NCBI RefSeq assembly: GCF_916618755.1
Contig: NZ_CAKAKB010000002.1
Span: 186,001-250,000, forward strand
From: Actinotalea sp. Marseille-Q4924
GTDB lineage: Bacteria > Actinomycetota > Actinomycetes > Actinomycetales > Cellulomonadaceae
Direction of reading: 5' to 3'
Length of the DNA: 64,000 nucleotides
The notes below the pieces were generated by a model that saw only the letters and a list, made by a program, of their open reading frames with translations, was not told the DNA's origin and searched no databases. Of this stretch, positions 54,927-62,872 are shown in pieces. A program made the translations under genes and the position numbers. How positions within the stretch are numbered: the stretch's first letter is position 1; each line of letters opens with the position of its first letter.

Positions 54927-55328
54927 TCAGCCGATGGTGGCGAGGAGCTCCGCGCAGGCCGTCTCGCAGGCGCGGCACGCATCGGCGCACACCCGGCAGT
55001 GCTCGTGCATCTCGGCGTGCTGCTCGCACTCGTTCCCGCAGGAGCGACACGCGGCGATGCACGCCTCCAGCTGCGCACGGGTGATAGTGGCGTCGTAGCC
55101 GGTGTGGCGCGAGAGCACCCGCGCGGTCGTCTCGCAGATGTCGGCGCAGTCCAGGTTCGTCCGGATGCACGTGCGGAGGTCGGCGACCATCTCCTCGCTG
55201 AGGCAGGCGTCCGCGCACGACGTGCACGCCTGGCCGCACTCCGCGGCGGCGTCGACGACCCGGGCCAGCAGCTCCCGGTCCAGGTTGATCGACGCCGGGT
55301 AGGTCTCCATCATCGCGGTGGTCCGCAT
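54927..55328 (-). CDS. Four-helix-bundle copper-binding protein (Csp-like, DUF326)
   Basis: 133 residues with 17 or so Cys in paired C-x2/3-C spacing along four helices: CGQACTSCADACLS, CIRTNLDCADICE, CIAACRSCGNECEQHAEMHEHCRVCADACRACETAC. This is the copper-storage protein pattern in which Cys line the inside of the bundle and bind many Cu(I). No signal peptide, so it is the cytosolic type. It lies 7 kb from the copper island and I see no direct-repeat box in front of it. Confidence 0.9.
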   Translation of the reverse strand: MRTTAMMETYPASINLDRELLARVVDAAAECGQACTSCADACLSEEMVADLRTCIRTNLDCADICETTARVLSRHTGYDATITRAQLEACIAACRSCGNECEQHAEMHEHCRVCADACRACETACAELLATIG

Positions 55329-55501
55329 GTTGCCTCCTTCGTCGGTGAGGCGAGCCCCGGTCGGGCACCGCCGGTCACCTGTCGACCGTATGAAGGGGCA
55401 TGGGCTCGTGCATCCGGTCGCGCGTCCAGGAGCGGCGCCCGCGGCGCGTCTGGTCGTGCACCGGTCTGACGACAGGCCCGTGCGTCCGTGAGGATGGTGG
55501 C

Positions 55502-56626
55502 GTGGACGAGCCGACCGTGGTGCTGGCGCCCGACAAGTTCAAGGGCTGCCTCACCGCGGCGCAGGTGGCCGACGCCCTCGCCGCGGGGATCAGGGACGTC
55601 TCCCCGGAGGTCCGGATCCGGACGGTCCCGGTCGCGGACGGGGGCGACGGGACCGTTGCCGCTCTCCTCGCGCGCGGCTGGAGGCCGCTCGACGTCACGG
55701 TGACGGGTCCCGACGGGGCGCCGGTGGTCGCTCGCACCGCCGTCCGTGGCCGGACGGCCGTCGTGGAGTCGTCCGCGACGTCCGGGCTGAGGCTCCTGCA
55801 GGGGCGAGGCCTTCGCCCGCTGACGGCCGGAAGCCGCGGCGTGGGTGAGGCCATCGGTGCGGCGGTGGACGCGGGCGCCCGGCGCGTCGTCGTCGGCGTG
55901 GGGGGGACGGCGTGCACCGACGGCGGAGCGGGGATGCTGGCAGCGCTCGGCGCCCGGCTGCTGGACGGTCGGGGCCGGCCCGTCCCCGACGGCGGTGCCG
56001 GGCTGGCCCAGGTCGCCACGGTGGACCTGGAGCCCGCCCGCGAACGGCTCGCCGGCGTGGAGGTGATCGTCGCCACGGACGTCGACAACCCGCTCCTCGG
56101 TGCCGACGGCGCTGCAGCGGTCTACGGGCCGCAGAAGGGAGCGACCGCCGACGACGTGCTGCGGCTCGACGAGGCCCTCTCTCGCTGGGCGGACGTCGTC
56201 GGGGTGGCGCCGGACCTGCCCGGCGCCGGAGCCGGAGGGGGCCTGGCGTACGGGCTGATGGCCGGTCTCGGCGGCACGGTGCGCTCGGGTGTGGACCTCG
56301 TTCTCGAGCTGGTCGGCTTCCACCGCGAGGTCGCAGCGGCAGACCTGGTGGTCACGGGGGAGGGCTGCCTCGACGAGCAGTCGTTGCGGGGGAAGGCCGT
56401 CATCGGGGTGGTGCGGGCGACGCGGGAAGGACGGGCAGGAGCGCTGCCGCCGGTGGTCGCCGTCTGCGGCGTGAATCGTCTGGGCGCCGATGCGTCGGCG
56501 CGCGTCGGTCTCGCCCGCGTGTGGTCCCTCGTGGACCGGGCGGCGTCGACGGAGGACTCGTTGGCCCGGGCGCCGGTGCTCCTGCGCGAGGTCGGGCGCG
56601 AGCTGATCGAGGTGCTTCCCCGGTAG
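55502..56626 (+). CDS. Glycerate kinase
   Basis: 374 residues from GTG 55502. GlxK-type motifs: VVLAPDKFKGCLTAAQVADALAAGI, VPVADGGDGTVAALL, GVGGTACTDGGAGMLAALGARLLD, VATDVDNPLLG, GAAAVYGPQKGA, GGGLAYGLMAGLGG and VTGEGCLDEQSLRGKAV. It phosphorylates D-glycerate to 2- or 3-phosphoglycerate. Monocistronic. Confidence 0.93.
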   Translation: MDEPTVVLAPDKFKGCLTAAQVADALAAGIRDVSPEVRIRTVPVADGGDGTVAALLARGWRPLDVTVTGPDGAPVVARTAVRGRTAVVESSATSGLRLLQGRGLRPLTAGSRGVGEAIGAAVDAGARRVVVGVGGTACTDGGAGMLAALGARLLDGRGRPVPDGGAGLAQVATVDLEPARERLAGVEVIVATDVDNPLLGADGAAAVYGPQKGATADDVLRLDEALSRWADVVGVAPDLPGAGAGGGLAYGLMAGLGGTVRSGVDLVLELVGFHREVAAADLVVTGEGCLDEQSLRGKAVIGVVRATREGRAGALPPVVAVCGVNRLGADASARVGLARVWSLVDRAASTEDSLARAPVLLREVGRELIEVLPR

Positions 56627-56884
56627 TCCGTCGCTGTGTGACCGGGATCACGTCGGCCCGGCTCCGGGCGACGACTGCCGTGTCGCGCCGTGCCCGAGGC
56701 GCTGACCTGCGGATCCGTATCCGAGGCGGTTCGCCGTGGGCCCTTGGTCCGGGAGCCTTTGGGCCTAATGAACGGCGTTCGGCGTGGGAAAGAGTGTGGT
56801 CATCGAGCCGCAGACGGCTCACCGGGACGGCCCTGGTCAGGGTTTCCCGGCACACGGAGAAGTTCCTGGGAAGGGAGTGGACCC

Positions 56885-57346
56885 ATGTCCACCACGGTCG
56901 TCAACGCCAAGCCTGTGCGGATCATCGCGATCCTGCTGATCGTCGCCGGCGCACTCCTCGTCGCCGGTGGTGCCGCGACCTGGATCACCGTGCGCAGCCA
57001 GCTGGTGGCGGAGAACATCACGATCCCCGACGACGCGATGGCGTTCGGTGGGAACGTGGTGAATGGTCCGCTGGACGCGTACGTGCAGGCGGACATCATC
57101 AACAAGCACGCGCTGGAGGGCTCCGGTGGCAAGACCTACGCCGAGCTGGACCGTGAGGACCCGGCGCGCGCCTCGGTGATGAACGGCTCGTTCCTGCGGG
57201 CGTCGCTGTTCACGTCGGTGATCGCGTTCGGTGTGGCCGCGTTCGCTGCGGGCATGGGTGTGCTGTTCGCCGCGACCGGGTTCGCGCTGCGGGCGCTGGT
57301 CCCGGCCGGTGCGGGTGTCGCGCCGCGGCAGTCCGTCAACGCCTGA
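56885..57346 (+). CDS. Two-helix membrane protein of unknown function
   Basis: 153 residues; ATG with GGGAAGGGAGTGG upstream. Helix 1 at residues ~12-32 (IIAILLIVAGALLVAGGAATWI), an outer or inner loop with ITIPDDAMAFGG, GPLDAYVQADIINKHAL and GGKTYAEL, then helix 2 at ~105-135. I recall relatives being called aromatic ring-opening dioxygenase LigA in databases, but nothing here resembles a dioxygenase. A strong terminator follows. Confidence 0.82.
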   Translation: MSTTVVNAKPVRIIAILLIVAGALLVAGGAATWITVRSQLVAENITIPDDAMAFGGNVVNGPLDAYVQADIINKHALEGSGGKTYAELDREDPARASVMNGSFLRASLFTSVIAFGVAAFAAGMGVLFAATGFALRALVPAGAGVAPRQSVNA

Positions 57347-57428
57347 GGGCTTGACCGGCCGCGATCGAGCGGTTGACCTCGCCGCCTGGGAGGCGAGAAC
57401 GCAGCACCACTGAACCCTTCCCAGGGGG

Positions 57429-57466
57429 CGAAGGCCCCGTCCTCCTCACCGAGGGCGGGGCCTTCG
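57429..57466. terminator. Perfect 11-bp hairpin between convergent genes
   Basis: CGAAGGCCCCG / CGGGGCCTTCG with a 16-base loop, between the small membrane protein and the convergent DUF222-HNH gene. Likely a bidirectional terminator; there is no long U-tract, as is usual in this GC range. Confidence 0.72.
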
Positions 57467-57512
57467 GCATGCACGGCCAGCACGACGGTGCCGTCGAGCT
57501 ACCCCGGGGTGG

Positions 57513-58961
57513 TCATGGGGTACGTGGTGGTGGTCGGGACAGTGGTGGGCCGGTGGTGCCGAGGTGCCGGCCGTTGCGGTCGTGGAAGACCCACCGCGGG
57601 TGCACGGTCATCGTCGAGGTCGTCCCGGTCGCGTCGGTGGTGATGGTGGTGCCGGTGCGGTGGACGTGGTCGTGGTGGTGCCAGCACAGGAGCACGGAGT
57701 TGGTCAGGGAGGTGGGGCCGCCGTCGGCCCAGTGGTGGGGGTGGTGGACCTCGCACCGGTCGGGGGGTGTGTGGCAGCCGGGGTAGGCGCAGTGCCGGTC
57801 GCGGGTGATGACGGCTCGGCGGAGCTGTCCGGTGACGGTGCGCGCGGCGCGCCCGACGTCCAGGATTGTGGAGCCCGGGCCGAGCAGGATGCGGGTGATC
57901 TCGCTGTCGCAGGCCAGGCGCCGCAGCACGGTCAGGGGCACCGGGGTGGTGTCGTCCCACGTCGCCGGGCCCGCCGTCCCGGCACGGGGTGCACCGGGGC
58001 CGGTGCCGCTGGAGCGGGCAGCACCGGCGGTGACGTCCGGCGTCGTCGCGGCGTGGCGCAGCCGCTCGGTCCAGGCCGGCAGGAGGTGCTCGGCGTCGAG
58101 GTGGATGGTCAGGTGCGGTCGCACGGCCGCGCCAGCGCCGGCCAGTCCCCGGTCCAGGACGGTGCGGGCCAGGTCGCACAGCGCCTGGGCGCGTCGTTGT
58201 CCCGCGGACCGCTCATCACGAGGTGCGCCGCTCTCGTCGGCGGCTGCAGATCTCTCGCGCGTGGGGTCGGCGCCCTGCGGTGCGGTGGTGACCGCGGCCA
58301 GGGCGGTGGCCAGGACGGTGCCGTGCTCGTGGGTGAGGAACCCGGCCAGGTGGTACCCGCCCAGGGTGGCCGAGACGTCCAGGAACTCCCGCTGGACCGC
58401 GTCGGTGTAGCCGCGGTCGTCCGCGTCGGGGTCGGCCGCCGCGGCCCACCGGCGCACCAGGGACCGGAACGGGTCCACCGGCAACGACGCCGCGTGACGG
58501 ACCAGGAACCCCTCCCCGCACGCGGAGCCCGGGTCCGCCAGCGCCTCGCGTCGGGCGTCGGAGGTCGCCGCCACGCCCGCCAGCACCCGCGCGTGCTCCA
58601 CACCCACCGTCCCGGCACGCACCGCCTCGCCGGTCACCGGCAGCTCGTCCCGCAGCGCCCGCCCCAGGCGCAGGTCCCGCCGCGCCGCCGACGCCGACAC
58701 CCCGGTGCGGTGCACCACCCACTGCGCCGCCGTGCGGTGCCCCTCGACCGCCCACAGCCCATCCGTCTCGATCACCGGCAGCACGCTGACGGCGAGCGCG
58801 CGCAGGCGGTCGGCCACGTGGTGCAGCCGGGTGAACAGCTCCGCGGCCGCGGCACCGTCCAGGTCGGCGGGCTCTACGGCGGCGACGGCGGAGACGGCCC
58901 GTTCCAGCACCTCCAGCCGGACATGGACGGACGCCCTGTCCGCGCCCAAGACCGTGGTCAC
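57513..58961 (-). CDS. DUF222 / HNH endonuclease (13E12-repeat type)
   Basis: 482 residues from GTG 58961. The N-terminal ~330 residues are the helical DUF222 domain (LHHVADRLRALAVSVLPVIE, AAQWVVHRTGVSASAARRDLRLGRAL). The C-terminal HNH nuclease is CAYPGCHTPPDRCEVHHPHHWADGGPTSLTNSVLLCWHHHDHVH: two zinc Cys, the HH catalytic pair, Asn, and the final His. These genes correspond to the 13E12 repeat family of mycobacteria, some members of which are DNA-damage induced. A LexA-like box lies 57-72 bases upstream. Confidence 0.9.
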   Translation of the reverse strand: MTTVLGADRASVHVRLEVLERAVSAVAAVEPADLDGAAAAELFTRLHHVADRLRALAVSVLPVIETDGLWAVEGHRTAAQWVVHRTGVSASAARRDLRLGRALRDELPVTGEAVRAGTVGVEHARVLAGVAATSDARREALADPGSACGEGFLVRHAASLPVDPFRSLVRRWAAAADPDADDRGYTDAVQREFLDVSATLGGYHLAGFLTHEHGTVLATALAAVTTAPQGADPTRERSAAADESGAPRDERSAGQRRAQALCDLARTVLDRGLAGAGAAVRPHLTIHLDAEHLLPAWTERLRHAATTPDVTAGAARSSGTGPGAPRAGTAGPATWDDTTPVPLTVLRRLACDSEITRILLGPGSTILDVGRAARTVTGQLRRAVITRDRHCAYPGCHTPPDRCEVHHPHHWADGGPTSLTNSVLLCWHHHDHVHRTGTTITTDATGTTSTMTVHPRWVFHDRNGRHLGTTGPPLSRPPPRTP

Positions 58962-59017
58962 GCCGCCCCCTGCTGCTCGCACCGCGCTCGGCGCCACGAG
59001 GGACGCCGACTGCTGAC

Positions 59018-59033
59018 TCGAACAACTGTACGA
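59018..59033. promoter_or_regulatory. LexA (SOS) box candidate for the DUF222-HNH gene
   Basis: TCGAAC, AACT, GTACGA: matches the actinobacterial LexA consensus TCGAAC-N4-GTTCGA at 11 of 12 half-site positions. It is 57 bases upstream of the DUF222-HNH start, where a promoter would lie. Confidence 0.6.
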
Positions 59034-59238
59034 ACGGCCACTGACATGGATGCGGGGGACCGTCGACGCTGTGGACGACGCAGCGTCCGCGGGATCGTGC
59101 ACTGTCTTGCGAGTTCACCCTGAGCCGATGCACACGAACGGGTCGGGACGGACGGGGGTCGGGCGGGACACCACCCTGCTCCCAGGCCGCCGCCGCCTCA
59201 CTCCGAGCCCACCACCGCCGCGCCTCCCACCACCCCGG

Positions 59239-59244
59239 TAGACT
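59239..59244 (+). promoter_or_regulatory. -10 element (TAGACT) of prfC, probably leaderless mRNA
   Basis: A TANNNT hexamer ends nine bases before the GTG at 59253, and no Shine-Dalgarno is present in between. In actinobacteria this spacing usually means that transcription begins at or just before the start codon. Confidence 0.5.
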
Positions 59245-59252
59245 GGCTCGTC

Positions 59253-60932
59253 GTGCTCGAGTCGTCCGCGGTCCCTGCTCACGCCGAAGGGGACACCCCC
59301 TCCCCGGCGTCAGCCTCCGCGAACCCTGCGACCGCCGGGCCGACGACCGCCGTCACGGCCGTCCGAACGCCGGCCGGCGCGCCCCGCCGCAGCATCGCGG
59401 TCATCTCCCACCCCGACGCCGGCAAGTCGACGCTGACCGAGGCGCTCGCCCTCCACGCCCGTGCGATCACCCAGGCCGGGGCCGTCCACGGCAAGGGGAA
59501 CCGCGCGGGTGTCGTCTCGGACTGGCTCGAGATGGAGCAGAAGCGCGGCATCTCCATCACCTCCGCCGCCCTGCAGTTCGAGGTCGACGGCGTCGTCATC
59601 AACCTCCTCGACACCCCCGGCCACGCCGACTTCTCCGAGGACACCTACCGCGTCCTCACCGCGGTCGACGCCGCGGTCATGCTCCTCGACGCCGCCAAGG
59701 GCCTCGAGCCGCAGACGCTCAAGCTCTTCGCCGTCTGCCGTCGCCGCGGCATCCCGGTCATCACGTTCGTCAACAAGTGGGACCGCCCCGGCCGCGACGC
59801 GCTCACCCTCGTCGACGAGCTCGAGAACCGCATCCAGCTCCGCGCCACCCCGGTGACCTGGCCGGTGGGCGACGCCGGTGACCTCCAGGGCCTCCTGGAC
59901 ACCCGCCGGCCCGACGACGTCATGGGGTACCGCCGCGCACCCGGCGGCGCGACGCTCGCCGAGGAGGAGCGGCTGACGCTCGACCAGGCGCGCGAGCGCT
60001 GGCCCGACCGTGTGGACCACGCCGTCGACTCCATGGGCCTGCTGCCGGAGCCGGACATGCCGTCCTTCCTGGCCGGTGAGACCACGCCGCTGCTCTTCGG
60101 TGCGGCCCTCACGAACATCGGCGTGCGGCAGCTCCTCGAGGTCGTCACCACGCTGGCACCGCCTCCCGGTCCGCGGGAGGACGTCCGCGGGGCCGCGCGC
60201 ACCGTGGAGGCACCGTTCAGCGGCGTCGTCTTCAAGATGCAGGCGGGGATGGACCCGAACCACCGGGACCACGTCGCCTTCCTCCGCGTGAACTCCGGCG
60301 TCTTCCGCCGCGGCGGCGTGTACACGCACGCGCAGACGAACCGACCCTTCGCCACCAAGTACGCGGCGTCCGTCTTCGGCCGGGAGCGGGAGACGATCGA
60401 CGAGGCGTACCCGGGTGACGTCGTCGGCCTGGTCAACGCGACGTCGCTGAGCGTCGGGGACACGCTGTTCGACCCCGAGGGCCCTGCGGTCGAGTTCCCC
60501 CCGCTGCCGGTGTTCGCCCCCGAGCACTTCCTCGCCGCGCGCGTCGCCGACCCGGGCCGCTCCAAGCAGTTCCGCAAGGGCGTCGCGCAGCTCGAGCAGG
60601 AGGGCGTCGTCCAGGTCCTCATCTCCGAGGCGCGCGGCGACGGCCAGCCGATCCTGGCCGCCGTCGGCCCGCTGCAGTTCGAGGTCGCGGCGTTCCGCAT
60701 GGAGAACGAGTTCCGCGCCCCCATCCGCACCGAGCCCCTCGGCTACTCCGTCGCGCGCCTCGCCACCGACCGTGACGCGGAGCTGCTCGCCGGCGTGTCC
60801 GGCGTCGAGCTGGCGCACCGGTCCGACGGCGTCCGCCTCGCCCTCTTCCGCGACATCTGGCGGCTGCGCGGCCTCCAGCGCGACCGCCCCGAGCTCGAGC
60901 TGGCCCCGCTGCTGGCCGACGCCACCGACTGA
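59253..60932 (+). CDS. prfC: Peptide chain release factor 3
   Basis: 559 residues. A ~45-residue Ala/Pro/Thr-rich N-terminus precedes the GTPase: ISHPDAGKSTLTEAL (P-loop), KRGISITSAALQF (switch I), DTPGHADFSEDTYR (G3), VNKWDR (G4). Later FKMQAGMDPNHRDHVAFLRVNSGVF, PGDVVGLVN, and FPPLPVFAPEHF define RF3 rather than EF-G. RF3 recycles RF1/RF2 from the ribosome with GTP hydrolysis. Monocistronic. Confidence 0.95.
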   Translation: MLESSAVPAHAEGDTPSPASASANPATAGPTTAVTAVRTPAGAPRRSIAVISHPDAGKSTLTEALALHARAITQAGAVHGKGNRAGVVSDWLEMEQKRGISITSAALQFEVDGVVINLLDTPGHADFSEDTYRVLTAVDAAVMLLDAAKGLEPQTLKLFAVCRRRGIPVITFVNKWDRPGRDALTLVDELENRIQLRATPVTWPVGDAGDLQGLLDTRRPDDVMGYRRAPGGATLAEEERLTLDQARERWPDRVDHAVDSMGLLPEPDMPSFLAGETTPLLFGAALTNIGVRQLLEVVTTLAPPPGPREDVRGAARTVEAPFSGVVFKMQAGMDPNHRDHVAFLRVNSGVFRRGGVYTHAQTNRPFATKYAASVFGRERETIDEAYPGDVVGLVNATSLSVGDTLFDPEGPAVEFPPLPVFAPEHFLAARVADPGRSKQFRKGVAQLEQEGVVQVLISEARGDGQPILAAVGPLQFEVAAFRMENEFRAPIRTEPLGYSVARLATDRDAELLAGVSGVELAHRSDGVRLALFRDIWRLRGLQRDRPELELAPLLADATD

Positions 60933-60957
60933 GCACCACCAAGCACCACCGCGCACC

Positions 60958-60993
60958 AGCACGACGCAGCACGACGCAGCACGACGCAGCACC
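60958..60993 (+). repeat. 10-bp tandem repeat before RNase J
   Basis: Three and a half copies of AGCACGACGC in the prfC/RNase J gap, following degenerate AGCACCACC copies. Probable slippage repeat; it would lie in the 3' untranslated region of prfC or the promoter region of the next gene. Confidence 0.8.
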
Positions 60994-61079
60994 ACGAACC
61001 CAGCAGGACCCACCCAACGGCGCCTCGCGCCGACCACGACCACTCGTCCCGCCCCGGCGCGGACGCGCTAGGAGCCCAC

Positions 61080-62768
61080 GTGCAGATCGCCTCGACCCAG
61101 CAGCTCTCGACACCGCCCCCGTTGCGCCGCGGAGGCCTTCGGGTGACCCCGCTCGGCGGCCTCGGTGAGATCGGCCGCAACATGACCGTCTTCGAGCACG
61201 AGGGCAAGCTGCTCGTCGTCGACTGCGGCGTGCTCTTCCCCGAGGACCACCAGCCGGGCGTCGACGTGATCCTCCCGGACTTCGCCTCGCTGCGGGACCG
61301 GCTCGGCGACGTCGTCGGCATCGTCCTCACGCACGGCCACGAGGACCACATCGGCGGCGTCCCGTACCTGCTGCGCGAGCGCCGCGACATCCCGGTGATC
61401 GGGTCGCGCCTGACGCTGGCCTTCGTCGAGGCGAAGCTCAAGGAGCACCGCATCACGCCGACGACGGTCCACGTCGAGGCGGGCGACACGCACACGGCCG
61501 GCCCGTTCGGGCTGGAGTTCATCGCCGTCAACCACTCCATCCCGGACGGCCTCGCGGTCGCGATCCGCACGGCCGCGGGCCTCGTGCTCCACACCGGCGA
61601 CTTCAAGATGGACCAGTTCCCGCTCGACGACCGGATCACCGACCTTCGTCACTTCGCGCGGCTCGGCGAGGAGGGGGTCGACCTCTTCCTCACCGACTCC
61701 ACCAACGCGGAGGTCCCGGGCTTCACGCTCTCCGAGCAGGAGCTGTCCCCGGCCATCGACCAGGTCTTCGCGACGGCGCCCCGGCGGATCATCGTCTCGA
61801 GCTTCGCCAGCCACGTGCACCGCATCCAGCAGATCCTCGACGCCGCGAGCACGCACGGCCGCAAGGTCGGCTTCGTCGGCCGCTCGATGGTCCGCAACAT
61901 GGGGATCGCGCGCGACCTCGGGTACCTCAACGTGCCCCGCGGCCTCGTCGTGGACGCCCAGAAGCTCGAGTCCATGCCGGACGACAAGGTGACCCTCATC
62001 TGCACCGGGTCCCAGGGCGAGCCGATGGCGGCCCTGGCGCGCATGGCGAACGGCGACCACCAGATCCGCCTCGCCGAGGGCGACACCGTGCTCCTCGCGA
62101 GCTCGCTCATCCCCGGCAACGAGACCGCGATCTACGGCCTCATCAACAAGCTGACGGACCGGGGCGCGCGCGTCGTCCACAAGGGCAACGCCAAGGTCCA
62201 CGTGTCCGGCCACGCCAGCGCCGGCGAGCTCGTGTACTGCTACAACATCGTCCGTCCGCGCAACGTCATGCCGGTCCACGGCGAGTCCAAGCACCTGCGC
62301 GCCAACGCCGAGCTCGCCATCCGCACGGGCGTGCCGGCCGACCGGGTCGTCATCGCGCGCGACGGCGTCGCGGTGGACCTCGTGGACGGCGAGGCCACCA
62401 TCGCCGGCGCTGTCCAGGCGGACTACGTCTACGTGGACGGCCAGACCGTCGGTCACGCCGACGAGCAGACCCTCGACGAGCGCCGCGCCCTGCGGGACAA
62501 CGGCGTGCTCACCGTGGTCGCGATCGTCGACGTCCCGGGCGCCCGGCTCGCCGAGCCGCTCGAGTTCGTGGGCCGCGGCGTCGCCGTGAGCCCCGAGACG
62601 CTCCAGGGCGTCACCCGCGACGTCGAGCAGGCGCTCGGCCGCGCACCGCGGGAGGAGCTCGAGGACGTCGACCGCCTCGACGAGCTGGTCCGCAAGGCCG
62701 TCGACCGTTCGCTGCGACGCAAGACGCGCCAGGGCCCGGTCGTCATCGCCGTCGTCGTCGAGGCCTGA
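61080..62768 (+). CDS. rnj: Ribonuclease J
   Basis: 562 residues; GTG with AGGAG six bases upstream. Metallo-beta-lactamase core: TPLGGLGEIGRNM, VDCGVLFPED, the zinc motif LTHGHEDHIGGVPYLL, VNHSIPDGLAV, LHTGDFKMDQ, then the beta-CASP domain with TDSTNAEVPG, ISSFASHVHR-like VSSFASHVHRIQQIL, and VHGESKHLRANAELA. C-terminal domain from about residue 445. RNase J is the main 5'-3' exo/endonuclease of mRNA turnover in Gram-positives; housekeeping. Confidence 0.95.
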   Translation: MQIASTQQLSTPPPLRRGGLRVTPLGGLGEIGRNMTVFEHEGKLLVVDCGVLFPEDHQPGVDVILPDFASLRDRLGDVVGIVLTHGHEDHIGGVPYLLRERRDIPVIGSRLTLAFVEAKLKEHRITPTTVHVEAGDTHTAGPFGLEFIAVNHSIPDGLAVAIRTAAGLVLHTGDFKMDQFPLDDRITDLRHFARLGEEGVDLFLTDSTNAEVPGFTLSEQELSPAIDQVFATAPRRIIVSSFASHVHRIQQILDAASTHGRKVGFVGRSMVRNMGIARDLGYLNVPRGLVVDAQKLESMPDDKVTLICTGSQGEPMAALARMANGDHQIRLAEGDTVLLASSLIPGNETAIYGLINKLTDRGARVVHKGNAKVHVSGHASAGELVYCYNIVRPRNVMPVHGESKHLRANAELAIRTGVPADRVVIARDGVAVDLVDGEATIAGAVQADYVYVDGQTVGHADEQTLDERRALRDNGVLTVVAIVDVPGARLAEPLEFVGRGVAVSPETLQGVTRDVEQALGRAPREELEDVDRLDELVRKAVDRSLRRKTRQGPVVIAVVVEA

Positions 62769-62776
62769 CGGGAGAC

Positions 62777-62821
62777 GCCCGGCGCGCGGCGGCGCCCGAC
62801 GACGACGCCGCGCGCCCGGGC
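62777..62821 (+). terminator. GC-rich hairpin after RNase J
   Basis: Two 15-16-base arms (62777-62791 and 62806-62821), complementary except for one bulged base, separated by 14 bases and starting nine bases after the RNase J stop. No U-tract. Probable transcription terminator. Confidence 0.6.
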
Positions 62822-62872
62822 CGACGACACGACGACCCGGCAGGACAGGCCTGCGTGTGCGACCGTGGTGCT

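Noticed and set aside
55329-55501. Copper-island direct-repeat box before the Csp-like gene
   Set aside because: A CTTCAT occurs on the minus strand within this gap, but there is no second half-site at 11 bp.
56885-57346. Aromatic ring-opening dioxygenase LigA
   Set aside because: A database name I recall for similar proteins; the sequence is a two-helix membrane protein with no dioxygenase metal site.
60958-60993. CRISPR-like array
   Set aside because: 10-bp units without spacers; simple tandem repeat.
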